Below are positions 48,301-57,498 of a stretch of DNA of 64,000 nucleotides, one piece after another. Both the position numbers and the translations under genes were made by a program. The first letter of the stretch is position 1. Each line of letters opens with the position of its first letter. Under the pieces are notes generated by a model. It did not search any database and was not told the DNA's origin. It was given only the letters and a program-made list of their open reading frames with translations. The stretch is from Phytomonospora endophytica (GTDB lineage Bacteria > Actinomycetota > Actinomycetes > Mycobacteriales > Micromonosporaceae): NCBI RefSeq assembly GCF_014202425.1, contig NZ_JACHGT010000015.1:176875-240874 (forward strand), read 5' to 3'.

Positions 48301-49113
48301 CTACGCCGGTTCGGTGGTGAGTGCGAGTTCGGCCTCCTGCGCGGCCATCGCCGTCTCCACGTCGAGCGTGGAGTCGGGCAGCCAGGCGGGAAGCAGCGGA
48401 ATGTCGGACATGGCGTCGAACAGGCCGTCGATGTGGCGGCCGATGACCGGCGCGTGCGAACTGAGGACGGTGCCCGGCGACAGTCGCCGGATCCGCCGCA
48501 GCACCGCGTCGAAGCGGGGCAGGTCGGTGGCCGAGGTCCAGGGCGCGATCGCCCGGTTGAACACGTCGAAGCCCGCCCGGAAACCCGGATCGGTCACGTC
48601 GATGTACTCGGCCGGCTCGGGCAGGATCGTGCCGAAACTGTCGGAGCTGATCAGCGTGTCCTCGCTGTGATCGAAGAGACCGATCGTGCCCGGCGAGTCG
48701 AAGGTCGGCGGCCGGAGCGCCTCGAAGTCGTGCCGCCCCAGGCGAAAACGCTGCCCGGGATTGACCTGCACGACCCGCTCGGCGGGGACGGCGAACTCCT
48801 CCGACAGGCGGATCAGCGAGACGCCGTTGGTCACCAGCCGCGCTCGCGGTGCCGCGTCGAGGATGTCGACGAGGGCGCCGCTGTGGTCGCGGTCGTCGTG
48901 CGTGACCACGACCCAGCGGAGATCGGCCGGATCCACCAGGCCCCACAGGGCGTCGAGGAACTCGGGACGGTCGATGGGCATGCCCGTGTCGATGAGGATC
49001 GGCTGCCCGTCGCGGAACAGGAAACCATTGACGGGCTGCTGTCCGACACCGGGGATGGGCAGGTCGGACGGTAGGACGTAGGCGTCGCGCCGGAACTTGT
49101 AGGGCGGGCGCAC
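48301..49113 (-). CDS. Metallo-beta-lactamase-fold protein (flavodiiron-like ODP)
   Basis: 270 residues from GTG 49113 with GAAAGGAAG upstream. The metal-binding loop reads VVVTHDDRDHSGALVDIL, the HxHxDH motif with the second His changed to Asp, as in several ODP (flavodiiron) proteins that have H-x-E/D-x-D-H. Later metal ligands appear in GLFDHSEDTLISSDSFG and LSSHAPVIG. It may be an oxygen or NO-linked diiron enzyme. In this cluster it could deal with oxygen chemistry or self-resistance (inference). Confidence 0.75.
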   Translation of the reverse strand: MRPPYKFRRDAYVLPSDLPIPGVGQQPVNGFLFRDGQPILIDTGMPIDRPEFLDALWGLVDPADLRWVVVTHDDRDHSGALVDILDAAPRARLVTNGVSLIRLSEEFAVPAERVVQVNPGQRFRLGRHDFEALRPPTFDSPGTIGLFDHSEDTLISSDSFGTILPEPAEYIDVTDPGFRAGFDVFNRAIAPWTSATDLPRFDAVLRRIRRLSPGTVLSSHAPVIGRHIDGLFDAMSDIPLLPAWLPDSTLDVETAMAAQEAELALTTEPA

Positions 49114-49146
49114 GGGACTTCCTTTCGGTGAGGAGGGAGGGGGGGG

Positions 49147-50154
49147 TCAGAGGAGCTGGATCAGTAGGGATCCGGCGATCAGCAGGGCGAGACCGGCGAG
49201 GCGGTTGGTGTTCATCGGCCGCCGCGGCATGCGGAACAGTCCGAAGTGGTCGATCAACGCCGAGGCGACCTGCTGACCGGTGACGGTGAGCGCGATCGTC
49301 GTGGCCGCTCCGATCTCGGGGATCAGCAGGAAGGTCGCGGTGACGTAGACCGCCGCGCACGCGCCGCCCAGCCAGCCCCACCACGGGACCTTGCCGAGCT
49401 CGCCGAGCTTCGGCGCCGGCGTGCGGCCGAGCGCGCGCAGGACGAGCAGGACGATCGCGATGGTCACGGTCGCGACGACGAAGCTGATCAGGGCGACGGC
49501 GAGCGGCTCGTTCAGGTCGGCGCGCAGGCGGGCGTTGACGGCGCCCTGGATCGGCAGGACCGCGCCGGCGACGAGGCCGAGCAGGATCCAGCCGGCGCGG
49601 CCGACGCCGTGCGAGGTCGGGGCGGGCGGTGGCGCGGGCGCGGAGGTTCCGCCGCCACCGCCCGCGCCGACGGTCGCGGGCACGGGTGCGGGCGTGGCCA
49701 CGGTCGCCTGTTTGGCGCCGCGGATGACGATGGTGATCCCGGCGAGCACGGCGACCGCGCCGACGGCGATGCCCGCGGTCATGGACTGCCGCGCGACTCC
49801 GATCAGGCCGAAGAGGTCGAGGGCGAGCGAGGCGAACATCTGGCCGGTGACGAACAGGCCGACCGCGGCCAGGGCGCCGATGCGCGGGAACAGCAGGATG
49901 CCGCTGGTGATGTAGAGCGGGCTGGCCAGGCCGCCGAGCAGGTGCCAGGGCTCGACGTCGGTGAGATTTCCGAAGGCGCCGAGGGCCCCGACGGCGACCG
50001 CGGCGAGCGCGAGCAGGACGGTCGCCACCGTGAGCTGGACCGTTGAGGCGCCGTACGGGGTGCCGACGGCCTTGTTGAGCTGGAGGTTCACCGATGCCTG
50101 GACGGCGAGCAGGCCGCCGATGAGGAAGGCGGAGGCGAGAAGCGCGAGTTCCAT
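49147..50154 (-). CDS. DMT-family transporter (YdcZ/DUF606-like)
   Basis: 335 residues from ATG 50154. Two homologous halves of about five helices each (LTDVEPWHLLGGLASPLYIT and GELGKVPWWGWLGGACAAVY are equivalent) joined by a Gly/Pro/Ala linker near 150-175. Both halves carry the VTGQ motif (LFVTGQMFASLALD and LTVTGQQVASALID). Such transporters move small molecules; here export of the cluster product is likely (inference). It is divergently arranged with a TetR gene and shares its repeat-containing promoter. Confidence 0.83.
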   Translation of the reverse strand: MELALLASAFLIGGLLAVQASVNLQLNKAVGTPYGASTVQLTVATVLLALAAVAVGALGAFGNLTDVEPWHLLGGLASPLYITSGILLFPRIGALAAVGLFVTGQMFASLALDLFGLIGVARQSMTAGIAVGAVAVLAGITIVIRGAKQATVATPAPVPATVGAGGGGGTSAPAPPPAPTSHGVGRAGWILLGLVAGAVLPIQGAVNARLRADLNEPLAVALISFVVATVTIAIVLLVLRALGRTPAPKLGELGKVPWWGWLGGACAAVYVTATFLLIPEIGAATTIALTVTGQQVASALIDHFGLFRMPRRPMNTNRLAGLALLIAGSLLIQLL

Positions 50155-50174
50155 GGGGCCTTCTAGGGACGAGT

Positions 50175-50218
50175 AAGTGGACACTGTGTCCGCCTAGTAT
50201 AGGCACGGAAGTGGACAC
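50175..50218. promoter_or_regulatory. Repeats in the TetR/transporter divergent promoter
   Basis: AAGTGGACAC occurs at 50175-50184 and again at 50209-50218. The first copy is part of an imperfect dyad, GTGGACACTGTGTCCGC. A -10-like TAGTAT lies between (50195-50200). These are likely binding sites for the TetR protein coded alongside. Confidence 0.6.
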
Positions 50219-50259
50219 CCTGACCACATAGTCGCCGTCACATGTTTAAGATCGTTCCC

Positions 50260-50844
50260 ATGACCACCGCCGCTTCACCCCCCGAAGGGCGGGAGCGGGC
50301 CGACGCGGCCCGCAACCGCGCCAGGGTGCTCGCCGCGGCCGAACGCCTCTTCAGCACCGCCGATCCCCGCACGATCACCATGGACCGGATCGCGAAGGAG
50401 GCGGGGGTCGGCCGCGCCACCCTGTATCGCCGTTACCCCGATCCGGCGTCGATCGCCGTGGCGCTCCTCGACGAGCACGAGCGGCTGCTGCAAGGACAGC
50501 TCCTCGCCGGCGCGCCGCCGCTGGGGCCGGGCGCGCCGCCGGGAGAGCGCCTTGCCGCGTTCTACGAGGCCATGGTCGAGCTCCTCGACCGGCATCTGCC
50601 CCTGGCCCTGGGGGCCGAGACGGGCAACGCGCGCATGAAGACGGGCGCCTACGGTTTCTGGCGCGTGCACGTGCGCTCGCTGCTCGTCGCCGCCGAGGTC
50701 GCCGACCCCGACGCGCTCGTCGACGCGCTCCTCGCGCCGCTGGCGCCGGAGGTCTTCCGGTACCAACGCGAGGAACGCGGTCTGTCCACAGTGGAGATCG
50801 GGGCGGCGCTGAGCCGCCTCGCCCGCCGCCTGCTGGGGGGCTAG
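50260..50844 (+). CDS. TetR-family transcriptional regulator
   Basis: 194 residues from ATG 50260 (ATG 50242 in frame is an alternative). The N-terminal HTH is typical: ARNRARVLAAAERLFSTADP, then TMDRIAKEAGVGRATLYRRY. The C-terminal half is the helical ligand-binding region. It is divergent from the DMT transporter and probably represses it, responding to the transported compound (inference). Confidence 0.87.
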   Translation: MTTAASPPEGRERADAARNRARVLAAAERLFSTADPRTITMDRIAKEAGVGRATLYRRYPDPASIAVALLDEHERLLQGQLLAGAPPLGPGAPPGERLAAFYEAMVELLDRHLPLALGAETGNARMKTGAYGFWRVHVRSLLVAAEVADPDALVDALLAPLAPEVFRYQREERGLSTVEIGAALSRLARRLLGG

Positions 50845-51272
50845 CCCTCGCGCACCGCCGCGGCCAGCCGGGCGAGGTCGTCGTCGGTGCCCGCGTCGTC
50901 GAGGGCCTTGGCCAGGACCTTTTCGTAGGTCGCGCGCGCCTGCCGGTGCGTCACCCGTCCCTTCGCCGTGAGCTCGGTGAAGACGCCGCGCCGGTCGTCG
51001 GCGCACGTCGTCCGGCGGGCCAGACCCGCCTCTTCGAGGCGTGCCGCCAGCCGGCTCACCGAGCTCTGGTTGAGCCCGATCGCGACGGCCAGGTTCTGCA
51101 CCCGCATGGAGCCGCCCTTGGTCGAGGCGAGCTCATCGAGCGCGCGGAACTCCGAGAGCCCGAGATGGTGACCGCGGTGCAGGCCTTGGGCGAGGGCTTG
51201 TTCGACGAGGTGATGCAGGCGGAGTGCGCGCTGCCAGCCGGCGCTGATCGTGGTGGTGTGTCTGATGGCCAT
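50841..51272 (-). CDS. MarR-family transcriptional regulator
   Basis: 143 residues from ATG 51272 (a GTG three nt earlier is possible). Winged helix of MarR: GLSEFRALDELASTKGGSMR, VQNLAVAIGLNQSSVSRLAA, then LEEAGLARRTTCADDRRGVF and TELTAKG. Its end overlaps the TetR gene convergently by 4 nt. Targets not evident. Confidence 0.88.
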   Translation of the reverse strand: MAIRHTTTISAGWQRALRLHHLVEQALAQGLHRGHHLGLSEFRALDELASTKGGSMRVQNLAVAIGLNQSSVSRLAARLEEAGLARRTTCADDRRGVFTELTAKGRVTHRQARATYEKVLAKALDDAGTDDDLARLAAAVREG

Positions 51273-51445
51273 CACTGTCCTTTCCGGACGGACCGGTCAT
51301 TCGTCCCACCTCAGCCACCATATGCCGGGGCATGCATGGTCGCCAGGGGATTGTGGGGGGATACCCGGGTGGAGGGGGTGTTGACGCGTGGGTGCGGGTG
51401 ATCCACTCTTGTGGGGCCCTGTGCCTTTGCCCTTGCCTGAAAGAG

Positions 51446-53137
51446 ATGCCCATGCCCGTTCATGCCCTCGTGCGCGCGATCGGCTCGCGTGCCGGTGCCG
51501 CGCTGCTCGTGTTCGCCGCGAGCCTGCTCCTGTTCCCCGCCACCGCTTACGCCGACGAGTCCGTGGCGACGGTGTCCTCAGTGGACTATCCAGAGTGCGT
51601 GCCGGACTCCTGCGGTGCGCACGGCTCGCCGGAGACGCCGGGGACCTTCGTGTTCACCGGTTCCGCCGACATCGCGGGGTTCCGTTACGGCTTCCGCGAT
51701 CCGGCGGACAGCTACGTGGCCGCCGTCGGCGGTGTCGCCGAAGTGACCCTCACGCCTCCGACGTTCGGGATGAACGTGCTGTTCTTCCAGACCGTTGACG
51801 GCTCGGGGCGTCTCGGCGACCGGTACTCATACGGCTTCATCGTCACCCGGCCGTCCGGCCCGGTCGCGGCGTGGCCGCTGGAGACCCGCCGTGGGACCAC
51901 CGGCCCCTTCCTTGACGGGACCGGATCCGGCCATGACCTCGCCGTGTTCGGGAACCCCGTGCTCACGCCCGACACAAGGCTGATCGGTGCGCCCACGGCC
52001 GTCTTCGACGGCGACGACCACCTGGCCACCGCCGGCCCCGTCATTCGTTCCGACAGTTCGTTCACCCTGTCCACCTGGGCGAAGCTCGACCATCTCGGCG
52101 GCAACGCCACCGCGATCTCGCTGGACGGCGCCCAGGTGAGCGCTGTGCGCCTGGAGTACGCGGCGAACCCGGGTGCCTGGTGTCTGAGCGTGCGGATGAC
52201 CGACGCGCCGGCCGCGCCGAGCCTGCACACCTGCCAGGCCACACCGGCCACGAAAGCGTGGACCCACCTCACCGGCACCTACGACGCCGTGGCAGGCGTG
52301 ATCCGCCTCTATGTCAACGGTGAACTCACCGGTGAGCGCGCCGTTCCGGCTCCCACGTGGAACGCCACCGGGCCGGTGGCCGTCGGTCGCGCCCTGTGCC
52401 ATGCCGAGGCCTGCCGGGCCTTCGACGGCGGACTCGCCGACGCGCGACTCTACGACCGCGCGGTCGACCCCCGCGAGATCCGCGAGTACCTGTGGAATCT
52501 GCCGAGGCTGATGACGACCGAGGTCGTCGGATCCTGGAGCTTCAACGGCGACTGCTGCGGGACCGCGAGGGACGAGACCGCTTGGAATCGGGAGCTGATC
52601 CTCGGCCCCGGCGCGGACATCGAGGCGTGGGGCGCGGGAGACGTGTTGCGGACCGGTACCGGGGAAGCCTTCGCCGCCACGGCCGGGCCTGTCGTGCGCA
52701 CCGGGGACTCGTTCACCGTCTCGGCCATCGCCATCCCGGACGCCGTGAACGCCGACGCGACTCTGCTCTCCCAGAGCGGTACGGCGGTGAGCGCGTTCGA
52801 ACTCGGCTACCGCGCCGACGTGGACGCCTGGTGCATGACGGTGCGGCTGAGCGACGCCGTGGACGCGCCGATTCGGTCGGCTTGCCAGGACACGCCCCCC
52901 GACGGTGGGGTCGTGCACCTTGCCGGTGTTTACGACGCCGTGGCCGACGAGATCCGGCTCTACGTCTCAGGTGCCGCCGTCGCCGTGACCACGGTGGACG
53001 CTCCACTGTGGAACGCGGGCGGGGGCTTCACCGTCGGGCGCGGCACACTCGGTGCCTACGTGGGCCGGTCGCTGGACGTCGCCGTGCACTGGGGCGCTCT
53101 GACCGACGCCGAGGTCGCGGTCCTCGCGCTGAGCTGA
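51446..53137 (+). CDS. Secreted protein with two LamG/concanavalin-like domains
   Basis: 563 residues from ATG 51446 with GAAAGAG upstream. A Sec signal peptide ends at TAYA-DES (about residue 36). An Ig-like segment follows (40-140), then two LamG-type beta-sandwich domains (about 150-350 and 360-563). The two domains align to each other (SFTLSTWAKL and SFTVSAIAIP; WCLSVRMTDAPAAPS and WCMTVRLSDAVDAPI; YDAVAGVIRLYVNG and YDAVADEIRLYVSG). Each has a paired-Cys element. It is probably a sugar- or surface-binding extracellular protein; no enzyme domain is visible. Confidence 0.82.
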   Translation: MPMPVHALVRAIGSRAGAALLVFAASLLLFPATAYADESVATVSSVDYPECVPDSCGAHGSPETPGTFVFTGSADIAGFRYGFRDPADSYVAAVGGVAEVTLTPPTFGMNVLFFQTVDGSGRLGDRYSYGFIVTRPSGPVAAWPLETRRGTTGPFLDGTGSGHDLAVFGNPVLTPDTRLIGAPTAVFDGDDHLATAGPVIRSDSSFTLSTWAKLDHLGGNATAISLDGAQVSAVRLEYAANPGAWCLSVRMTDAPAAPSLHTCQATPATKAWTHLTGTYDAVAGVIRLYVNGELTGERAVPAPTWNATGPVAVGRALCHAEACRAFDGGLADARLYDRAVDPREIREYLWNLPRLMTTEVVGSWSFNGDCCGTARDETAWNRELILGPGADIEAWGAGDVLRTGTGEAFAATAGPVVRTGDSFTVSAIAIPDAVNADATLLSQSGTAVSAFELGYRADVDAWCMTVRLSDAVDAPIRSACQDTPPDGGVVHLAGVYDAVADEIRLYVSGAAVAVTTVDAPLWNAGGGFTVGRGTLGAYVGRSLDVAVHWGALTDAEVAVLALS

Positions 53138-53195
53138 AGCCGGGGCCACCGCCCCTTCTCGTCAAGTGCCCCTTCGCCATCCAGAGGTCTGCCCG

Positions 53196-54851
53196 ATGAG
53201 TCCCTCCCCGTCCGCCACCACCGCCGCGTCCATCCACAGTGAACTCGTCGGCCGACACCACGATGTGACCCGACGCCGCACCCGGCTCATCGCGTTGTGG
53301 TGCGCGTTCGGCTTCACGCCCGCCGCGATCGCCTGGACCGAAGCGGCGATGACCCCCGATCCCTGGAGTACCGCCCTGCTGGCGGCGGGCTTCGTCTGGC
53401 CGACCGCGGGTCTGATCCTGATCGCGCGGGATGTGCGGCTGCGACGACGAGCCCTCGCCTTGGAGTACGGGCTCGCCGGGCGCCTCGACCGGCCGCGCGG
53501 GCCCGGCGACAGGCTCCGGGCCGCCGGTGCCGCCGCCCTGATCATCGGACTGGGCCTGTACTCGGCGTGGTTCACCGATGGAGCCTTCGATGCCGTGAAC
53601 AACGCGCCGGGGCGCGGTGGGACGCCCGTCCGCGTCGACGTCGTCTCGTGCAGCTCGGAACTGCTCTGGTGGGACTGCGAGATCACCGTCGACGGCAGGC
53701 CCTGGGGAGCCGTCGACGCGGTCTTCGATGACACCGACCGGGGCACTCCTCTCACCGTGAACTGGTCCACCGAGGAGACCTGGAGCCGTCTCGACCGCAA
53801 GCCCCCCGGAGCCGGAGCCGCACCGGCGTCCGTCGCTCTCGTGGTGGCCACCAGTCTCCTGCTCCTGTCCGGTGCCGCCGCCCTGCTCTTCCGGACCACC
53901 CGCCGGCGTCCATCCATCCTGGACGTACGGAAGGTCAGGATCACTCCGCCGCGCGACAAGGCCGCGATCGCCGCCCTGCACGCGGCCCTGGCAAAACCCG
54001 ACTTCGGTGCGCCGCCGGCCGAGCTGCGCCATCCGGAACCGAGCGACGGCGTGCCGGCCGGGGCGGTGCCGCTCGGTCGGTTCCCGCCGAGCGGCGTGCC
54101 GCTTACGTCGACCGAGAGCGTCGCCGTGACCGTCCTCGGATTCGCCGCCGCGTGCGGGCTCGCGGCCTGGGCCGCCCCGGCGGTCTTCACGGCGGGGACG
54201 GAGTCGGTGGTGAGCCTCGGCCTGTGGCTCGCGGCCGTCGTCGCCCTTCCGGCCTGGGCGTTCGGGCGTCTCATGGAGACGATCGGTGAGGCGAAGCCGC
54301 ACGCCGAGGAGTTTTGGCTCGTCGGCGACCGCCTACACGCCCGCCTCCGCGACGGTCTTCGGGTCGCCGACCTCCACCGTCGCGAAGTCCGCCTCGCTGC
54401 ATGGTGGCGGCGGGTCGAACTGCACGTGGTGTTCCCCGACCTCGCGGGTGTGTGGACACTGCGCCTGTCCAACCCGGTCGCACGACGCGCCGACCGTGAC
54501 CTGCGCCTGCTTGCCGGTGTGCTGGAGCGCTCACCCCACGACCATGCGCGTGCCGACGCGCGCCTGATCCGTGAGGCGGTCGGCCACGCGGCCGACGACA
54601 TCGTCCCGGGCACGGCGAGGGCCTCCGGGAACGTGGCCACCTCTTCGCGGCTGCTCTGGCGCGTGCCCGCCGCCGTGCTGTTCTCGCTGGCCGCGGCCGG
54701 CGTGCTCGCCCTCGGTCTGCTCGCGACGAAGGCGATGGGCGCCGGCTGGATCGGATCGGCACCGGCGTTCGTGGCGATCGCGGCGACGGCGGCGTTGCTG
54801 CGTCTGGCGAAGCGGGCCGCGAGCGGGGAATGGCGGGTCGGGCCGAGCTGA
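53196..54851 (+). CDS. Multi-pass membrane protein of unknown function
   Basis: 551 residues. Hydrophobic segments at about 28-48, 57-77, 108-126, 208-228, 310-330, 337-357 and two near the C-terminus (490-535). Between them lie a small extracytoplasmic domain with a CSSELLWWDC Cys pair (about 150-160) and a cytoplasmic-looking region (375-460). No known family recognised. It starts 58 nt after the LamG protein gene and probably shares its transcript. Confidence 0.7.
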   Translation: MSPSPSATTAASIHSELVGRHHDVTRRRTRLIALWCAFGFTPAAIAWTEAAMTPDPWSTALLAAGFVWPTAGLILIARDVRLRRRALALEYGLAGRLDRPRGPGDRLRAAGAAALIIGLGLYSAWFTDGAFDAVNNAPGRGGTPVRVDVVSCSSELLWWDCEITVDGRPWGAVDAVFDDTDRGTPLTVNWSTEETWSRLDRKPPGAGAAPASVALVVATSLLLLSGAAALLFRTTRRRPSILDVRKVRITPPRDKAAIAALHAALAKPDFGAPPAELRHPEPSDGVPAGAVPLGRFPPSGVPLTSTESVAVTVLGFAAACGLAAWAAPAVFTAGTESVVSLGLWLAAVVALPAWAFGRLMETIGEAKPHAEEFWLVGDRLHARLRDGLRVADLHRREVRLAAWWRRVELHVVFPDLAGVWTLRLSNPVARRADRDLRLLAGVLERSPHDHARADARLIREAVGHAADDIVPGTARASGNVATSSRLLWRVPAAVLFSLAAAGVLALGLLATKAMGAGWIGSAPAFVAIAATAALLRLAKRAASGEWRVGPS

Positions 54852-54896
54852 TCGAACGGACATGGCCTACCTGGACTGGGCCCCGTGAAACCCCGA

Positions 54897-54926
54897 ACGG
54901 CCGGCACCCTCCAGGGCACCGGCCGT
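54897..54926. terminator. Bidirectional terminator between convergent genes
   Basis: An 8-bp perfect stem ACGGCCGG (54897-54904) and CCGGCCGT (54919-54926), with a 14-nt loop that itself can extend the pairing (CACCCT/AGGGCA). It separates the rightward membrane-protein gene and the leftward ABC permease gene. Confidence 0.78.
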
Positions 54927-54939
54927 CCACATCGGACCG

Positions 54940-57498
54940 TTACTGCTTCCCGCCGATGACGTCGGCGGGCCGTCCGCGCAGTGCCATCCGGGCCGGCAGG
55001 GCCGTCGCGAGGAAGGCCAGCAGGGCGGCTCCGCCGATGACGGCCGTGTACTTCACGGCCGACAGCGACGGCTGCGCGGCTCCCGTCATCCCCTTGCTGA
55101 AGGCCGTCAGGGTGGCCACGGCGATGGCCGTGCCGATGACGGCGGCGATCAGGACCGCCACGCCGGTCTCGGCCCGCAGCATGCGCAGGACCTGTCGCCT
55201 CGTCGTGCCGACGAGGCGGAGGAGGGCGAACTCCCGGGCGCGGTCGGCGGTCGCCATGGCCAGGGTGTTGACGACGGCGATGGCGGCGAAGGCGATCACG
55301 AGGCTCATCACCAGGAGCTGCACCTCGGCGTTGGTCGAGGCGGCGGCGGAGCGGGCCTCGGCCACTTCGGCGTCGCCGAGGACGGCGATCGTCGGGTAGG
55401 CCGAACCGAGTGCTTCGCGGATCTGCTGGGGGGTCACCGATCCCGAGATGAGCACCGTCGACGACAGGGGGTTGTCGACGTGGGCGGCGACGACGGCGTG
55501 GGGCAGGGTCAGGTCGCCGAAGCCCAGATGCCTTGTGTAGGTCGCGACCAGCGTGAGCGTGACGTGGACACCGTCGCCCATGGTCACGTCGATCTGGTCG
55601 CCGACGGTGGCATCGCGCTGTTCGGCGGCCAGCTCGCTCATCGCGATCGAGGTGTCGCCGAAGTCGTCCATGGATCCCTGGCGCACGCCCAGATCCAGGT
55701 TCGCCGACACGTTCCGCGGCGTCACGCCCTGGGCGCGGTACTTGTCCTGCCCGACGCGGACGGTCGAGCCGACCGTCTCGGTGGCGGCGTCGACGCCTGG
55801 GAGGTCGCGGACCGTGGCGGCGGCCTCCGGTGGGATGCCCGGGCCGGGTGCGGCGAGCGTGTAGTCGGCCCTGGTCCCGTCGCGCATCTCACCGGCGGCG
55901 GCGTCGCCCATCGTCGTCGGCACGAACAGGATCGTCACGGTCAGCCCGATGAGCAGCCCGAGGGGCGTGATCACCGACGCGAGCCTGCGGGCACCGGTGC
56001 GGGCGTTGGCCGCGGCCAGATAGCCGCTGGCGCGCAGGATCACGCTCAACAGGGGAGTGCAGACGAACGCGGCGACGCGGGCGACGACCGGCCCGAGCAG
56101 GGCCAGCGCGACGACCAGCAGGATCGCGGTGAAGAAGGTCACCGGGCTCGCCGCAGCCTCCATGGACAGTCCACTCAGGACGATGAGTAGGATCACGCCG
56201 CCGGCCAGGGCGAGCACGCCGAAGATCGCGCGGAGGACGCCGAGTCTCGGTGTCGCCATGGCCGCGTCGGACAGGGCCTCGGTCGGGCGGATGCGGATGA
56301 CGTGACGTGCCGAGATCCGCGCGGCGAGGAAGGCCGCGCCCAAGGTGGCCGCGATGGCGGCGATGGGCGGGAAGGGGCTCACCACGAGTTCCAGATTGGC
56401 CGGAATGACGCCGTAGCCGACGAAGCGCTCGCGCAGCCACCCGGCGAGGAAGATCCCGCCGATCGCTCCGATCGGCGCGGCGGTCAGCCCGACCATCAGC
56501 GCCTCCCGCCCGATCAGCTGCCGCATCTGCCGGGGCGTCGCCGCGATCGCCCGCAGGAGCGCGATCTCGCGGTGGCGCTGCTGCATCGACAGCGCGAAGG
56601 TGCCGACGACGACCAGGACGCCGACCAGCAGTGAGGTCCCGCCGATCGCGCCGCCCATGCTCAGCAGCTTGACCCGCGCGCCTTCGGCCTCGACGAACTC
56701 CAGCGGACCGCGCGCGGCACCGGCGTAGACCTGGCCGGGCGTGCCGGTCAGTGCCGCCGACAGGTCCGTACCGAGCTTGTCCAGGTCGGCGCCTTCCGTT
56801 GGCACCACGCCGATCGCGGTGAGCATGCCGTCGTGCCCGGCGAGCGAGCGGGCCTCGTCGTCGGCGAAGAAGATCGTCGACTGCGCGGCCAGGTCTCCCG
56901 ATTCCGGGGTGACCAGTCCGACGACCGTGTAGGAGCCGGGCGTCGTCGTGCTCTGCACCGTGACGGTGTCCCCGGCGGCGATCCCGGCGCGCGAGGCCAG
57001 TTCGGTGTCGACCGCGATCTCACCCGCGACGGCCGGTTCGCGGCCGTCGGTGACGGCGAACGGGGTCAGCGGGGCCGAGGAGATGCCGTGTCCCCAGGAG
57101 TTCCCGTCCTCGGGACCGGACAGCGGAAGCCCTCGGGCGTCGAGAAGGTGGGCCGGGAAGCTCACCTCCGGCACGACCTCGGCGACACCCGGGACGGCCG
57201 CCACGGTCGCGGTCAGCTCGGCCGGGATCCACGCGCGTTCGGTGAGCGGCTTGGACTTCGTCTTCGTCTTGGTCTCGCCGTCGCCTTTGTCCTTGACGAC
57301 GTTCCAGTGGAGCATCTGGTCCCCGGCGACCACGATCGGTGAACCGGCGTAGCGCTCGACCGGGATCTCCCCGCGCAGTCCGGTGTCGAGGAGCATGCCG
57401 CAGGCGGCGACCATGGCCGCGGCGCACATGAGGGCGACGAACGCGCCGACGAAGCCGGCGAGCCGGGATCGCAGTGTCTGCAGGGCGAACGTGAACAT
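54940..57498 (-). CDS. FtsX/MacB-type ABC transporter permease
   Basis: 852 residues from ATG 57498, overlapping the ATPase stop by one base. An N-terminal helix is followed by a large extracytoplasmic domain (about 40-245), a first FtsX unit of three helices (about 260-390), a middle helix pair, a second extracytoplasmic part, and a final FtsX unit (about 725-840). The repeated REIALLRAIAATPRQM and REFALLRLVGTTRRQV are the coupling-helix motifs. With the adjacent ATPase it forms a lipoprotein-release or peptide/antibiotic-export type transporter. Confidence 0.9.
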   Translation of the reverse strand: MFTFALQTLRSRLAGFVGAFVALMCAAAMVAACGMLLDTGLRGEIPVERYAGSPIVVAGDQMLHWNVVKDKGDGETKTKTKSKPLTERAWIPAELTATVAAVPGVAEVVPEVSFPAHLLDARGLPLSGPEDGNSWGHGISSAPLTPFAVTDGREPAVAGEIAVDTELASRAGIAAGDTVTVQSTTTPGSYTVVGLVTPESGDLAAQSTIFFADDEARSLAGHDGMLTAIGVVPTEGADLDKLGTDLSAALTGTPGQVYAGAARGPLEFVEAEGARVKLLSMGGAIGGTSLLVGVLVVVGTFALSMQQRHREIALLRAIAATPRQMRQLIGREALMVGLTAAPIGAIGGIFLAGWLRERFVGYGVIPANLELVVSPFPPIAAIAATLGAAFLAARISARHVIRIRPTEALSDAAMATPRLGVLRAIFGVLALAGGVILLIVLSGLSMEAAASPVTFFTAILLVVALALLGPVVARVAAFVCTPLLSVILRASGYLAAANARTGARRLASVITPLGLLIGLTVTILFVPTTMGDAAAGEMRDGTRADYTLAAPGPGIPPEAAATVRDLPGVDAATETVGSTVRVGQDKYRAQGVTPRNVSANLDLGVRQGSMDDFGDTSIAMSELAAEQRDATVGDQIDVTMGDGVHVTLTLVATYTRHLGFGDLTLPHAVVAAHVDNPLSSTVLISGSVTPQQIREALGSAYPTIAVLGDAEVAEARSAAASTNAEVQLLVMSLVIAFAAIAVVNTLAMATADRAREFALLRLVGTTRRQVLRMLRAETGVAVLIAAVIGTAIAVATLTAFSKGMTGAAQPSLSAVKYTAVIGGAALLAFLATALPARMALRGRPADVIGGKQ

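Noticed and set aside
47579..50227. An 882-codon open frame running through the DsbA-like, MBL and DMT genes in another frame
   Set aside because: Arg/Pro/Ala-rich translation without domains. Three separate genes with recognisable folds and ribosome sites occupy the same strand; only its last 230 codons are real (the DsbA-like gene).
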